A stretch of 64,000 nucleotides of DNA. Origin: Hexactinellida sp. DTS-2022 (taxonomy: Eukaryota; Porifera; Hexactinellida). Where the stretch lies: NCBI GenBank assembly GCA_028753945.1, contig JAPNXP010000006.1:2976001-3040000 (forward strand), given 5' to 3'. Made by a program: the position numbers and the translations under genes. Shown here in pieces: positions 45,801 to 58,296 of the stretch (the stretch's first letter is position 1; every line of letters starts with the position of its first letter). The notes under the pieces are model-generated. The model was not told the origin of the DNA, did no database searches, and worked only from the letters and a program-made list of their open reading frames with translations.

Positions 45801-47610
45801 AATTTATCTACCGTTCCTTATCCACGGTGAGTTGAGTAGAGTCAACAAATTCCATATATTATTTTATTATATTTAATCCATTGTATAGTAATACTACAAT
45901 TAAATATAAGCCAGCTGGAGTTAAAGCAATATATTTATCGCAAGTTGAAACAATAGAATAAGATTTAACAAGTCAAATCAATATAATTATTACAAATTTC
46001 AAACAATAGAATTAGATTTATCAGTTTTACAGAAATTGAAGTGTGAGTAAACAAAGGAAATTTGCAACTCAATTGTGGCACAATCTCAGCCCAATTTAAA
46101 AATTCGTGCACTGTGAGAAGGTGTAGAATTTAATTCTCTATCGAATGCATATAAATTAAATATACGCGCACTATCTATTGCTCTTTTTCTAATATTAAAC
46201 AGGTGCAAAAATGTAGCCAAAAATTTGTAATCAAAAATCGTGACCCCAGGTGGACATCTGTAACCCACCAGACACATATCCTGAAAAAAATCCAAAATTG
46301 CAGCCTGTGCCGACGCATGTTCCTTTGGTGGCACTATATTTTGGTGGTGGCTTATTGATAGTGCCACCAATGGAACATGCTGTCGGCACAGCTGCAATTT
46401 AGATTATTTTTTTTCGTCATGTCATCATCACTATGAAGGTGTTAAATTATTTCAAAAAGGTGTTACAGAAGGCATCAACCCTTAGAGTGGTGGAAGTTTC
46501 CATTTAGTTCACTTAATTTTAGAGATATGCAAGTTTGAGTAGAATATAATAGCTGATGACTCAGCATTTTTTATGTGAGTGTTGGGTCATCACCCAACAT
46601 CAACTAACCCATTTTAAATATCGAATTAACAAAATTGTAAGACATTTTTTTAACGATGTCATCATCACCTCAAGGTGTCAACACCCACTTGTATAGGTGT
46701 TACGTGCCATAAGGACCAATTGATAAATTGAAAGTTTGTTTTTATCTTCTATGATCTCTGAGATTTATGATATTTAATTAATTAGTATAAATAATTATTA
46801 ATATTATATATAATTTAACACCAATTTCAATGCCAACTTATATTTATTAAGTTTAATTATTTTGTCATAAATAATAAATTAATTAATTTGGCTATCAAAT
46901 TTCAATTCCGCACACTCGATAACCCCAAATAAACAAATTTGAATCACTATATAAGCCATATACTGACTGAATTGATTATAATTTATTACGTCAGTATATT
47001 AACAGTGCAATAATATTCTCGCAGAAGTAAATATAATCACATAATCTGTCGTTGTTATGAAATATATAATCTTTTTTTCAATTGGAAAATAGAAGCCTAC
47101 ACGATCTCACAAGTTGAATCAATATAATAATAACGAGTTGAAACAATAGAATTAGATTTACACTTTCAATTGAACTGAAGTGTTAGTAAACAAAAGAAAC
47201 TTGCAACTCAATTGTGGGTTTGTGGCACAAACTAAGTACAATTTGAAAATTCGTGCACTGAAAAGGTGTAGAATTTAATTCTCTATCGAATGCATATAAA
47301 TTTAATTTTCGGGTACTATTTATTGTTCCTGTTTCAATATTAAACAGGTGCAAAAATGTTTCCAAAAAAATGTAATAAAAAATCGTGACCCCAGGTGCAC
47401 ATCTGTAACCCATGAGACACATATCCTGAAAATTTGATCTCTTAGTTAATTAAACTCTGTTCGGTGGAGTGGCTACGGACTAATAATATTGATAAAAATC
47501 CAAAATTGCAGCCTGTGCCGACAGCATTTTCCTTTTGGAGGCACTATCAATAAACCACCACCAAAATATAGTGCCATCAAAGGAACATGCGTCGGCACGG
47601 CCTTGAATTT
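42850..47610. repeat. Repeat-A array with an orientation switch
   Basis: Forward units end at hairpins 43998-44115 and 45110-45225. The head variant TCCGTAGCCTCTCCACAGAA begins at 45428. Sequence reverses at about 45830 and hairpins 46290-46404 and 47498-47610 belong to units read on the minus strand. The 59-bp motif occurs at 42854, 44155, 45234, 45300 and 45364. No ORF of interest. Confidence 0.78.
44675..44852. mobile_element. TA-flanked MITE with TTATAACCGG motifs
   Basis: TACAGTAGATGTCGGATATA is inverted as TATAACCGGCATCCACTGTA. Repeated TCGGTTATAAG inside. Inserted in a repeat-A body. Related to 50623-51815. Confidence 0.75.
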
Positions 47611-47699
47611 AATTTAAATATAAATATTATTGTGTTTAATTATTGCTTATTTAGTTGAGAAAGGTTGCAGTAGCACTCCATAATATGTAAGAATTATAC

Positions 47700-48480
47700 A
47701 GGTTCTAATCGGCCTATTTTATGCTCCTGAAAGGGGCCCCCGAGTGGGGCCCCCGGGATTTTGTCCCTTCTCCCCCCCCCTCTCAGTGGGCCTGATTGCA
47801 CATATCTTTCGATCGAGGTTTAACTGAAAGGAGGTATCTTTGTTCTGGAAATTAGGGATCAAAATTAACGGAATCGAAAATTCCGGAAAATAGGGATTTA
47901 AATTTCCGGAATAATTTTGTTCCGGAAATTAGACATTTATAATTTGCGGTATCGAATATTCCGGAAAATATGCATTTGAATTTCCGGAATAATTTCGTTC
48001 CGGAAATTAGGTATTCATATTTTCCGGAACCGTTCCGCGCAATTCCGTAATTTAGTTACTTTGATTTTCCAGAATGGTACCGTTCCATACCATCCCGTTC
48101 CGGAAATTAGGTATTTCTCCTCATTCGTGTGTCAATCATTGTGTTGTGACAAGTGTTTGTAACTTGAAATATACATAATTAATATTTTCCTTAGAAATTT
48201 CAAGAGAGGCTCAGAGGTTATTATTGAAGCCAAAAATGCATAAAATCAAAATTGATTAGGTTGATATTATATCGAATATATATACAGAAATCGATGGTAT
48301 TCTCTAACTTAACGAGGTTCTACTGTATATGAACCACAACTGACTGTCCAACTGACCCGCGCTAGAAAGGAGCTATTCCCCTGGTCTAGATACCCTAGCA
48401 ACAGGCATGCCGCTAGGAATGCGCGGCAGAGATCGGAGCAGAGATATTAACCTGAACAGGAAGTGGCGTCTTATAACCAA
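47700..48480. repeat. C-rich patch and CCGGAAATTAGG tandem repeats
   Basis: 47730-47780 is rich in GGGGCCCCC-like tracts. 47870-48120 holds five to six variants of TTCCGGAAATTAGGTATT. A TA-type MITE end (AACGAGGTTCTACTGTATA) is at 48312. No gene. Confidence 0.65.
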
Positions 48481-48495
48481 CATAAATTATATAGG

Positions 48496-48642
48496 GCATA
48501 GGCGTAGGCTCCGGTAGGGTTGGTGAGGCCATGGCCCTACCAATAATTTGTCAAGAGCCATCATCTTCTATTAAGTATGATGCAAGTTAGCATAAATGGC
48601 CCTACCAATCCGGGCAATCCCCATCCCGAGTATACGCCCCTG
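48496..48642. mobile_element. hAT-like MITE
   Basis: CATAGGCGTAGGCTCCGG and CGAGTATACGCCCCTG are approximate inverted ends; TAGGG is seen on both sides. Comparison with 44745 and 50690 shows it interrupts an older TA-type MITE. Confidence 0.5.
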
Positions 48643-49067
48643 TAGGGTATATGGAAACCGTTTTCCAATATGATGATCTTATATCCGGCATCTATAGTAT
48701 TTCTCACTGTTTTATCCGATTAGTAATAAAGAATTTTTTTATGAATTGTTAAGTGTGCATTATAGAATGCCCTAACAGAGGCTGTAATTTTATTGGTCGA
48801 GAGTATATTCATGCATCCAATCAGTTATTTAAATCAGTTATTTTACAGCATTTTCTTTTGGAGGCTTATTAATCAAACAAACGACTTTGGATGCGGTATT
48901 TGTGTATTTATTGCCATGTAAAATATATTAATAATTTAATAGGTTATCATCCAAGATTTTTTCAGAAATAGGGACGGCGGAAAGGGATTTTATTTTATTT
49001 TTTATTTCCATTAATATACCAATAACATTGGGTATTCTATAGTGCACACAAAGCATATTACTCTTAC
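48643..49067. other. No gene seen
   Basis: AT-rich; contains the end of an interrupted TTATATCCGGCATCTA MITE and unassigned sequence. Confidence 0.4.
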
Positions 49068-49231
49068 TACAGTCGAAATCGGGGTTTTTTGCCACGGGTT
49101 TTTTTGCCTCTCCGGGTTATTTTGCCTCCTTGATTCTTCATAACCTCATAGAACTGTATATTGTTAAATACGGGTTTTTTTGCCTCTTTTTCCATGCATT
49201 TAGGGGGGCAAAAAACCCGATTTCGACTGTA
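49068..49231. mobile_element. Tc1/mariner-type MITE, TTTTTTGCC-rich
   Basis: TACAGTCGAAATCGGGGTTT and its inverse, TA-flanked; internal GGGTTTTTTTGCCTC repeats. A second copy is at 62439-62618. Confidence 0.8.
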
Positions 49232-49690
49232 GTTCTTCAATCAATTCTGGACAAACAAAAAATAAATAAATTTTGTGATTTAATTGGATAAAATGGCTTA
49301 AAATCACAATGATACTAAATTAATAACTATAGCAAAATATTTATGGTCATTTCAGTGTCGTTTAAACAGTAGTTAATACGCTACAAGAAGTTTATTGTGT
49401 CTGGAAAAATTCCTCTTTTCAAATGGAAGGATGGATTTATTAGAATTATAATAATCCACTGCTGTATAGTCTAATTATTGTAATTGTGTAACTACATACA
49501 AAACTGCAGCCAATTAAATTAACAAACTCTCCAGGTATTACGATAACAACCAAGTATGTAGATTTCTAAAATTACTAAAGTAAAAAATACAGTTTGTCAA
49601 AACAAACTAAACCTTAACAATAAAATGACATTCAGGAGAAAAGTTGTGTTAGTATACGTAGTTTGTGTTAAGTATAGATATAGTTAAGTA
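49232..49690. other. No gene seen
   Basis: AT-rich unassigned sequence. Confidence 0.4.
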
Positions 49691-50575
49691 GGGAAACCTG
49701 AATAAGACCGAATGGAATAAGACCGAAAAAAAATCAGTACTGGAATAAGACCGAATGGAATAAGACCGAAAGGAAATCAGTACTGGAATAAGACCGAATG
49801 GAATAAGACCGAAAAAAAATCAGTACTGGAATAAGACCGAATGGAATAAGACCGAAAAAAAATCAATACTGGAATAAGACCGAATGGAATAAGACCGAAA
49901 AAAAATCAGTACTGGAATAAGACCGAATGGAATAAGACCGAAAAAAAAATCAATACTGGAATAAGACCGAATGGAATAAGACCGAAAAAATATAAGGGCT
50001 GCTTTTCACCCTGATCAATATTAGACACTTAGAAAGGCGAGCGTTTTAACCATTCTCCATAAAAGACAATTAGAGTGGCCAGTGTTTTCTCCATGATACA
50101 TATATCACACTTAAAAAGGCGAGTATTTTCTCCATTAATCACATAGTCGGGTGTTTTCTCAATGAACCATAATTCACGCATAGAAAGTCGAGGTTTCACT
50201 TTTATTCTTACCAATAGATACGTATTTCAGAGTAGTCCTTATATTATTCGGTCTTATTCCAGTACTGATTTTTTTTCGGTCTTATTCCATTCGGTCTTAT
50301 TCCAGTACTGATTTTTTTTCGGTCTTATTCCATTCGGTCTTATTCCAGTACTTATTTCCTTTCGGTCTTATTCCATTCGGTCTTATTCCAGTACTGATTT
50401 TTTTTCGGTCTTATTCCATTCGGTCTTATTCCAGTATTGATTTTTTTTCGGTCTTATTCCATTCGGTCTTATTCCAGTACTCATTATTTTCGGTCTTATT
50501 CCATTCGGTCTTATTCCAGTCCTGATTTTTTTTCGGTCTTATTCCATTCGGTCTTATTCCAGTCTTAGAAAATCA
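49691..50575. repeat. Inverted satellite block (44-bp units)
   Basis: Seven units of GGAATAAGACCGAATGG...GAAAAAAAATCAGTACT at 49699-49988 and seven inverted at 50247-50572, around a 257-base spacer with GTTTTCTCCAT repeats. The two blocks can pair for about 300 bases. Confidence 0.9.
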
Positions 50576-50622
50576 GATTTTCTGCCTAGATTTTCGGTCT
50601 AATTCAGTCAACTCGTTAAGTA

Positions 50623-51815
50623 TACAGTGGATGCTGGTTATAAGAACATCTCGGCAACTGCATCTAATGTTCTTATAACCGGCATAAATTATATAGGGGC
50701 TTATCAGTAGGGTGACCAGATGGCTTTGACAGAAAACCTGGACATTTTCCATTTTTTGGCCAAAAAACTGGACATTCCTGGACACGTAAAATCCAAAACC
50801 TGGACAAAAAACTGGACAAATCTAAAACCGTGATAAATCTCATATTATGAGCGTAGGAGTGCTAAAATTGTATATTCCATACTCTGATATATAAGAGTAT
50901 ATAATTTCATGTTAAAATTGTTCACTCAAATTCACGATAAGCTATTGTTTATACTCTATTCTACTTTAGTAATATAGAAAATACACCGGTTTATACAACT
51001 TTATAGGCACTCTCGTTAATATCTAAATCAGGGGACTATCAAAATTTGTCTGTATTACCTTCCAATTCGTATTACCGTGAGCTTATTCCATATTATTTAT
51101 AGCCCAATTACTACAATATTTCTTGCTTTTCCATTTATTTATAGAAAAAACACTCCAATGTGTAATAAGCAGGGTTGCGGTGGGTATGGGAAATTTCTTT
51201 AGCCTATGGGAATTCCCCATGTGGGAATCCTGTGGGAACGGGATGGGAATGGGAATTAAAATTCCCTTCCCACGGCAACCCTGTACTAATAAGGTTCGAA
51301 AAAGTACAAATAACTAAAAAGTAAAAACAATACAGAAAATAAGTTAATAGGCATGCATTGGGCCGAGCCAGGCAGGCCCATGCGCCCACTTTTTGGAGAT
51401 TGGGAAAATAATATTTTGATATCACTCCAGGATTTATAATACGAAAAATAATGAACAATTAGACATGCAAGATGTAATTTTGAGAAAACTAATGGTTCCA
51501 TATAAAATGACTAGCCTGTACAAAATTATCGATAACCGAATATACCGCAAACACAGCAATTAGAATCATTACATAAAGGAATATAAGACAAAAATTAGTC
51601 ATATTACTTATATAAAATGACTGGGTGGACAAAAACTGGACAGATTCCAAATTTGGGGGAAAAACTGGACAAAAACTGGACAAATCACAAACCTGGACAA
51701 TTTCTAAATTTTGCACAAAAAACTGGACTGTCCAGGGTAAAAACTGGACAATGGTCACCCTAGCGCATATGGCAACCGTTTTCAGTAGAATGTTCTTATA
51801 TCCGGTATCTACTGA
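50623..51815. mobile_element. TA-type MITE interrupted by a hAT element
   Basis: TACAGTGGATGCTGGTTATA starts and TTCTTATATCCGGTATCTA ends a MITE of the 44675 family; 50708-51762 interrupts it. Confidence 0.6.
50708..51762. mobile_element. hAT-type element with AAAACTGGACA repeats
   Basis: TAGGGTGACCAGATGG and CAATGGTCACCCTA ends; subterminal arrays of AAACTGGACAAA in opposite orientation. Target copies not matched. A CAGGGTTGCGG...CCGCAACCCTG-like insert lies at 51170-51283. Confidence 0.65.
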
Positions 51816-52640
51816 ATTATCTTCTTTATCACCTTACTAGCCGGGTTCCCGCGCTTCGCCGCGGTATTCAATTTCAGTTTTCCTCTCCAGGACATTCAAT
51901 TATTGTTTTCTTTCATACACAATTGAGCATTGAATTATAGACCAAATAAAACTCGAGTCAGAATAATGTGAAAACTCTGCAATCTGATAGGTCAAGGTCG
52001 GTACCCTCGCAAAGTGTGAAAAATATGCATGTGGTAAATTGCATATTATGCATTATATGGACTTTAAAATATCATATTTGGATTCCTCATACACTAAAAC
52101 CTAGATTGCAAGTTTGAAATGTTTTTCTAGCAGCACTGTGAACTTTTGATAATCCCCATTGAAATGTATGGGAAGGTGCCAAAAAAATCACATATTTTGA
52201 GTTAACTTCGCGAGGAGTGTAAATATCTCTTAAAAATTCCTTATTCAGGGTGGTGGGTTAAGTTACCTCCTAGATGGCATGCAAATTTTGGTTCAGATCT
52301 GTTGTGAACTCTCGGAGGAGATGTGAGGCAGACAGACATACATACACACAAACCTACTACTTTATATACGTATATAGATTAGCATAGCGACTTGATTTAG
52401 TAGGAACACGAGGGGACAGTCAATAATTGTCCGTTATCCGGAATTTTGTACTAACCGGAGTCACTCGCATGCATTGTATAGGCTAGGCGAATTAAACAAT
52501 TTATTAAAACGTAGATAACGTATCTAATTCCAATTGGCATTATGGTCGCTATGCAATCAGCCACGTGTAACCCAAAAACTTTCCCTAACTTTCAAGATAA
52601 TTCCATAGTAACCAATAAGTTCCTATTGTATGCTCAGGTT
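51816..52640. other. Upstream region of the NHL gene
   Basis: No long frame. A short hairpin GCGCTTCGCCGCGG is at about 51852, probably a Helitron-like tail, and a matching head-like ACACACAAACC is at 52340. Confidence 0.35.
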
Positions 52641-52646
52641 ACAAAG

Positions 52647-52654
52647 TATTTAAG
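52647..52654 (+). promoter_or_regulatory. Possible TATA-like box of the NHL gene
   Basis: TATTTAAG, 60 bases before the ATG. A position guess only; the transcription start is unknown. Confidence 0.3.
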
Positions 52655-52713
52655 ATAGAATCTGCAGAATCCAAATAAATTACTCGAACAAACTAACTTC
52701 AAACAACAATAAA

Positions 52714-53946
52714 ATGGCCACTAATCTGTCACCAAATGTGCCACTAAACACATTCGCACAGTTCGATGCTGTTGCCATAGAGATAGCCCAAACCTTTGAC
52801 CCTCTTATCGCACAGCTGATCGCGAGGAGGGACGCTCTCCTACTCGAACTGTCCCAGCTCCGAGAGGACTACGCCATCAAGGAGACCACGCGTAAGGCTG
52901 CCATTCTGGAACTGGAACTAACGAGACAACAGTCGCAGCTGATGAGTCTCAAAGTGAATACGAACATTCCTATTCACCAACAGGCTACTGAGCTGTACCA
53001 ACAGGGCCTAGAGGGTCTGTCGACACCTACCAAACTCCCGTGCCCTCTCTTCGACTGTCCGACTCTCCAAACGCTACGGAGTGTAATCTCAGGATTCGGG
53101 GAGCTGTCAGTTTGGGAGGTACCCGACTATTCCAAGAAAGTGGAACCGACACTAACTGCTGGGAAGACAGGGAAAGGTGCCAAAGAACTCAATGCAACTG
53201 GTCTCTCCATCGATGAACCAAACAAGCTAATCTACGTAGCTGATTTTGGCAACTCCAGAATTCAAGTGATGTCATTTGAAGGGAAGTTCGTAACAAGCTT
53301 CGGACAAGGAATACTCAAGGGACCATGGGGCATAGCTGTGACAGACGAACACATGTTAGTTACGGACTCAACACACCACTTTCTGTCCCAGTTCGGTAAG
53401 AAAGATCTGAAACTAAAGAACAGAACTGGAACTAAAGGGAAACTAGAAGGACAGCTATATTACCCACGCGGCCTCGCTATCGACACAAATGGAGATGTGT
53501 TTGTTGCAGATAGCTTCAATTACAGAATAACAAGATACTCCAAAACGCTTCAATACATAACGTGTTTCGGAACTGAGCAACTACACTTCCCAGAAGATGT
53601 GAAACTAACCAAATAATGTGTCGTGGTGCTGGACTCGAGTCCCAACTGTGTCAATTTCTTTTCAAGGAATGGATCCCTCCTCAGTTCCTGTATCTCTTTT
53701 GGAGAGGATTGTTTGGTGTATAACCCTTTCTTCTTCTGTTTGGATTTAGCTGGGAATATCATCATTAGCGACACTGACCACCATGCCATAAAGATATTCT
53801 CGAAAAGCGGACAGCACATCCATACCATTGGGAAGGAAGGAAACAAAATAGGAGAGTTCATTAGACCATTAGGTATTTCCATATCTCAATTAGGAACTAT
53901 ATTTGTTGTGTCTGATAATCCTAATTACTCGTTACAATGTTTCTAA
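52714..53946 (+). CDS. NHL-repeat protein with one in-frame stop
   Basis: A single intronless frame of 410 codons broken only by TAA at 53614-53616 (codon 301). The ATG has A at -3 and G at +4. Residues about 20-95 form a coiled coil (LIARRDALLLELSQLRE) like the B-box/coiled-coil part of TRIM-NHL proteins, but there is no RING or B-box. NHL blades follow: LIYVADFGNSRIQVMS, MLVTDSTHHFLSQFG, DVFVADSFNYRITRYS before the stop; VVVLDSSPNCVNFFS, IIISDTDHHAIKIFS and TIFVVSDNPNYSLQCF after it. Together they make six blades, a full propeller, which mediates protein or RNA binding. The stop leaves three blades. Sense resumes at once (CVVVLD), so this is a recent nonsense mutation, readthrough, or a sequence error. 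Confidence 0.8.
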
Positions 53947-54024
53947 TTTATTTGTTTGTTTGAAATTTGCTAGTAAGTATATACCTGTTGTAACTATATT
54001 CACAAATTAATGTTCCTATTTAAC

Positions 54025-54811
54025 TCATGGCCTACTTAATATACGGCTAGATATGTCACCGAGAAGGCCATAAAACGAGAAGGCCAGTTTCAAATTTTCA
54101 TTTTAGGATAAACTATGCCTCCTATTGTTGTTATTTGGGTTGTATATGGGGTAATCAACCATTGCGAGTCCATTAGAACCACTTTTGAGAATATCAGATT
54201 TGTGGTTAAGCTGTTTAGGCGCCATTTAATGATGACACCACAAATATACAAAAATGTAAAAATTCGAGTCTAAAGAACTGCGAGAAAATGAAAATAATTT
54301 GCTAATATACTTAGAATACATTTTCCGAATATATAATGAGAATGAATATATATAAACCAGCAATTATAAACGTTTTATGTACAAAAATAGTAAGTTTTAA
54401 TTCGGATACTACTTGTATTTTAGCATGTGGTTGCTTAATAATTTTTTTTTTAAAAATTTTTTAAAATGTCGCCATTTTGTGATTTAGTAGTCTTTGGGGT
54501 ATGAAATATATCCCTATATTAGTATTCCTAATATAAAATTATTAGAAAATAGAAAGAAACTGAAATTTATGATATTTGAAATTTTTTTCATTTTACCATA
54601 AATTGTTACCGTCATCATTAAATTGCGCCTAAACAGCTTAACCACAAATCTGATGTGGTTATAATGGACTCACAATGGTTGATTACCCCACATACAACCC
54701 AAATAACAACAATAGGAGGCATAGTTTATCCTAAAATGAAAATTAGAAACTGGCCTTCTCGTTTTATGGCCTTCTCGGTGACATATCTAGCCGTATATTA
54801 AGTAGGCCATG
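54025..54811. mobile_element. Foldback element 4
   Basis: Arms of about 200 bases starting CATGGCCTACTTAATATACG, with 7-bp duplication TTTAACT at 54018-54024 and 54812-54818. AT-rich centre. Lies 80 bases after the NHL gene. Confidence 0.82.
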
Positions 54812-54922
54812 TTTAACTTAATACGAATTACGGTTAATTAAGTACACATTTTGACGCTCCCATGTTAATAAACGAGTTTATAGTGTCATTGTTTATTTCA
54901 ACTAAACCAGGATGGGGGCACG

Positions 54923-55101
54923 CAGGGCCGGATTTACGATTAGGCTAAGTAGGCTATAGCCTTCGGGCCACTACAGGACCAATGTACAGGATACTACAGG
55001 ACCAATGGGCCACTACAGGACCACTACCGACCAATGTCGATCATGTTCGGGCCACTTGTGTGGTTCAGCCTTCAGGCCACTCAAGGGTCAATCCTGCCCT
55101 G
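54923..55101. mobile_element. hAT-like MITE
   Basis: CAGGGCCGGATTTACGA and TCAATCCTGCCCTG ends; flanks GGGGCACG and GGACCACG match at six of eight. Interior repeats of GGCCACTACAGGACC. Confidence 0.55.
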
Positions 55102-55207
55102 GGACCACGTGCCCCCATCGCCCTTACCTAGTTACGCTATGTGAACAGGGAACAGCAGATCATGTTCACGGAGTGACTGGTCTAAAATAAGGGGTTTTGT
55201 TCTCTTC

Positions 55208-55392
55208 TTTTTTTTAGAGATAACTTGTATGTAGACCGTCTATTTCTAGACCAGGTTTTCTTACATATACATTAGTATTACCCATAAAAAGCAGGGCAAG
55301 TGGTCTACAGATTTATAGACGGTCTACAAATTTTTGGCTTATTTGTATGGGCTTTTATAGACCGTCTAGAAATAGACCGTCTACATATAAGG
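55208..55392. mobile_element. MITE with ATGTAGACCGTCTA ends
   Basis: CTTGTATGTAGACCGTCTAT is inverted at 55373-55392. Further TAGACGGTCTAC copies inside. No target duplication assigned. Confidence 0.65.
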
Positions 55393-55439
55393 ATGCTCTT
55401 TTTTTAAGGGTTTTGTTTCTTCCCCACTCCTTCAGGAAT

Positions 55440-55830
55440 TTCGCCTTAGAACCGACGTTGTTCCCGTGGGAGGTGTGCTCTTTAAAAATTCAAAAGGAAT
55501 TGTATTAAGAATTATGGGGAACCGAATAGAAAATATGAAAGTAGGAATCCAATTATTATTTCATACAAGCTGCTCCTTGAAGCAGCACCTGGATCGGAGA
55601 TGCTTTTTGTTACAAACAGTTCCACAAAATCAGGTCCCTTCAATGGGTATTACTCCGGATAAAGCGAACAAACAGTTTCACAAAATCAGGTCCCTTCAAT
55701 GGGTATTACTCCGGATAAAGCGAACAAACAGTTCCACAAATTAGGTCCCTTCAATGGGTATTACTCGGGATAAAGCGAACAAATTTCTACCTTCTGTTGG
55801 TGTTCGTATTAACGAGGTTCTACTGTATAT
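55440..55830. repeat. Three 56-bp tandem repeats and a MITE end
   Basis: Units containing CAGGTCCCTTCAATGGGTAT at about 55631, 55687 and 55743. AACGAGGTTCTACTGTATA at 55812 is a TA-type MITE end also seen at 48312. Confidence 0.7.
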
Positions 55831-55971
55831 TGTTTTTAAGTTCCACACGAAGTGCGGCATATAATTATTATTATCTCATTTTTTAATAGTTATTTGAACA
55901 AATATTATAATTCGCGATTGCTTTTTGATCAAATATACCTTAATTTCAAAGTATAAACCACTCGAACCGAA

Positions 55972-56169
55972 TACAGTCAGGTCTGCTTATTATGAACAAG
56001 ATTTCGTCTGCTTAATGTGAAGATTTCTTATTATGAACAAGCCCTATGGTCCCAATTTAACAACTTACATAGGGTTTGTATTAAGTTGAGTTCGCTTATT
56101 ATGAAGTCTCTCTATTATGAACACAATTTTTGGTCCCTTGAATGTTCATAATAAAAGAACCTGACTGTA
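55972..56169. mobile_element. Tc1/mariner-type MITE
   Basis: TACAGTCAGGTCTGCTTATT and its inverse, TA-flanked; CTTATTATGAAC repeated inside. Confidence 0.75.
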
Positions 56170-56261
56170 TCAGTATTCATGAATAGGTGCCCTACCGAAT
56201 ACGAATACTGATATCAGGTTGGCAACTAAATATCAACTATTCGGCAAATAATATTCGGTTC

Positions 56262-57329
56262 ATAGTAGGGTCAAAAATGAATGTTCCGTGACCAACCTCT
56301 GGCTAGTTAAGTTTTATGCCTGATTCTGATACTTTAGGATATAACTCGCGATTTAAGCTCCCATGCCGCTCTGGAAAGTTTGGGCAAACTTTTTTATAGC
56401 GACAAATTCAAAGGGCCTCCGGCAATCATTTTGAAAAATTAAGGCCCCTCTCTGAACATTTCATAAATTGAGATTAGAGTATTCTTGAACAGTATGCAAT
56501 AAGTAGTAGCTGCACTGAAAATTTCAACTCAATCGGGACTATACTTTTAATGTAGTAACCTTTTGAAGATTCTTACGTCATTTGTCACCATGGGAGGTCC
56601 CTTCTTTAAACTATTTTTTTAAGGGATTTGAAGCATATCTCATCCTATATACATGCAATAACCTTTTAACTCGCTATGTAGTATGTCTCCATGTAAATCT
56701 CGGTAATAGACCTAAATTTACCACTTTGACTCTTCTGGAGATCTGACATGGGGGTGACGAAGCAAAGAAAATTGACCCATAATCGTTTTAATCGGCCACT
56801 TTATATATATAATTATCACAATTTTGACGTCAAATGACCGGATTTTTTAATTTTTGTATAGTCAAAGTGGTAAATTTAGGTCTATTACCGAGATTTACAT
56901 GGAGACATACTACATAGCGAGTTAAAAGGTTATTGCATGTATATAGGATGAGATATGCTTCAAATCCCTTAAAAAAATAGTTTAAAGAAGGGACCTCCCA
57001 TGGTGACAAATGACGTAAGAATCTTCAAAAGGTTACTACATTAAAAGTATAGTCCCGATTGAGTTGAAATTTTCAGTGCAGCTACTACTTATTGCATACT
57101 GTTCAAGAATACTCTAATCTCAATTTATGAAATGTTCAGAGAGGGGCCTTAATTTTTCAAAATGATTGCCGGAGGCCCTTTGAATTTGTCGCTATAAAAA
57201 AGTTTGCCCAAACTTTCCAGAGCGGCATGGGAGCTTAAATCGCGAGTTATATCCTAAAGTATCAGAATCAGGCATAAAACTTAACTAGCCAGAGGTTGGT
57301 CACGGAACATTCATTTTTGACCCTACTAT
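56262..57329. mobile_element. Near-perfect 469-bp inverted repeat (foldback 5)
   Basis: 56262-56730 and 56861-57329 are inverted copies in which I found no mismatch, around a 130-base spacer. Imperfect palindromy (TATTCGGTT) continues outside. Arms carry TACGTCAT. No ORF of note; the frame at 57296-57535 runs out of the arm into flank. Confidence 0.88.
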
Positions 57330-57582
57330 CAACCAAATATATCAGTATTCGGTTTCAACCTTGGTTAATTTCTGTAGACAGTAGACTTTACAATGAAGCA
57401 ACTGGTAATTGGCTTAACTCTGTTATATTTCACAGAATTACGGTCTTGATTACAGCTTGGTTTGTAATAGTTTGGTTAATTCAGTCAAACACACTTAGGG
57501 GCCATTTAAACGTTACAGAACGCAAAATTACCTGAACATTAGACGGTAATGCGGGAATGGTTCAATTTTTTCATAATTGGAA

Positions 57583-57688
57583 TACAGTCAACTCCGCTTA
57601 ATAGAGCCACCTCGGGACCAAGTAGTTTTCACCCGATTAAGCGGAGAAACCGATTAACCGGTGGCACTATTAAGCGGAGTTGACTGTA
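57583..57688. mobile_element. Tc1/mariner-type MITE (106 bp)
   Basis: TACAGTCAACTCCGCTTAAT and its inverse, TA-flanked; nearly the same as 59182-59288. Confidence 0.82.
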
Positions 57689-57689
57689 G

Positions 57690-58190
57690 TTTCATTTTTG
57701 TATTGTTGGACCATGGATTCTAGCTGGGTTTTTCTTATATCCATGGTACAGCACACTGAAAATTCGAACTACATATTTCCTATTTTGGTTTTTCGCACCA
57801 TTTCCACCATACCTCAAGGGATTTAATGTTAATTCTGTTCTCTAATATAAAGTTAAAAATGCGACTTACTATTAGTACACGAACATCAGTGTATATCACT
57901 TTTCTGTTTGTTAGCTAATAGCAAGTTTTAAAATGAAATTAAAATTTAAATTCGACTTGGTATTAAATACTGTTATTTGTATATCACTTTTCTGTTATTA
58001 GCTAATAGCAAGTTTTAAAATGAAATTTAAATTTAAATTCTACTTGGTATTAAATACTGTTATTTGTACATATATCACTTTTCTGTTATTAGCTAATAGC
58101 AAGTTTTAAAATGAAATTTAAATTTAAATTCGACTTGGTATTAAATACTGTTATTTGTATATCACTTTTCTGTTATTAGATAATACCTAG
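57690..58190. repeat. Tandem repeats of ~85-95 bp
   Basis: Three to four copies containing CACTTTTCTGTTATTAGCTA and AATTTAAATTCGACTTGG at about 57898, 57980, 58074 and 58162. The first 150 bases are unassigned. Confidence 0.8.
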
Positions 58191-58296
58191 CCCACTGGTG
58201 ACAATAATGTGTTCAATCAATATATACGTATTATCAAAAACAAACCATAATACAAATATTTACACATATGCTTAGCGCAAGCAGCCAATCACAGAG

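Noticed and set aside
49691-50575. Regular repeats resembling a CRISPR array
   Set aside because: The units are contiguous with no unique spacers, the second block is inverted, and the surroundings are animal transposon DNA.
53614-53616. Selenocysteine or recoded codon in the NHL gene
   Set aside because: The stop is TAA, not TGA, and no downstream structure was recognised.
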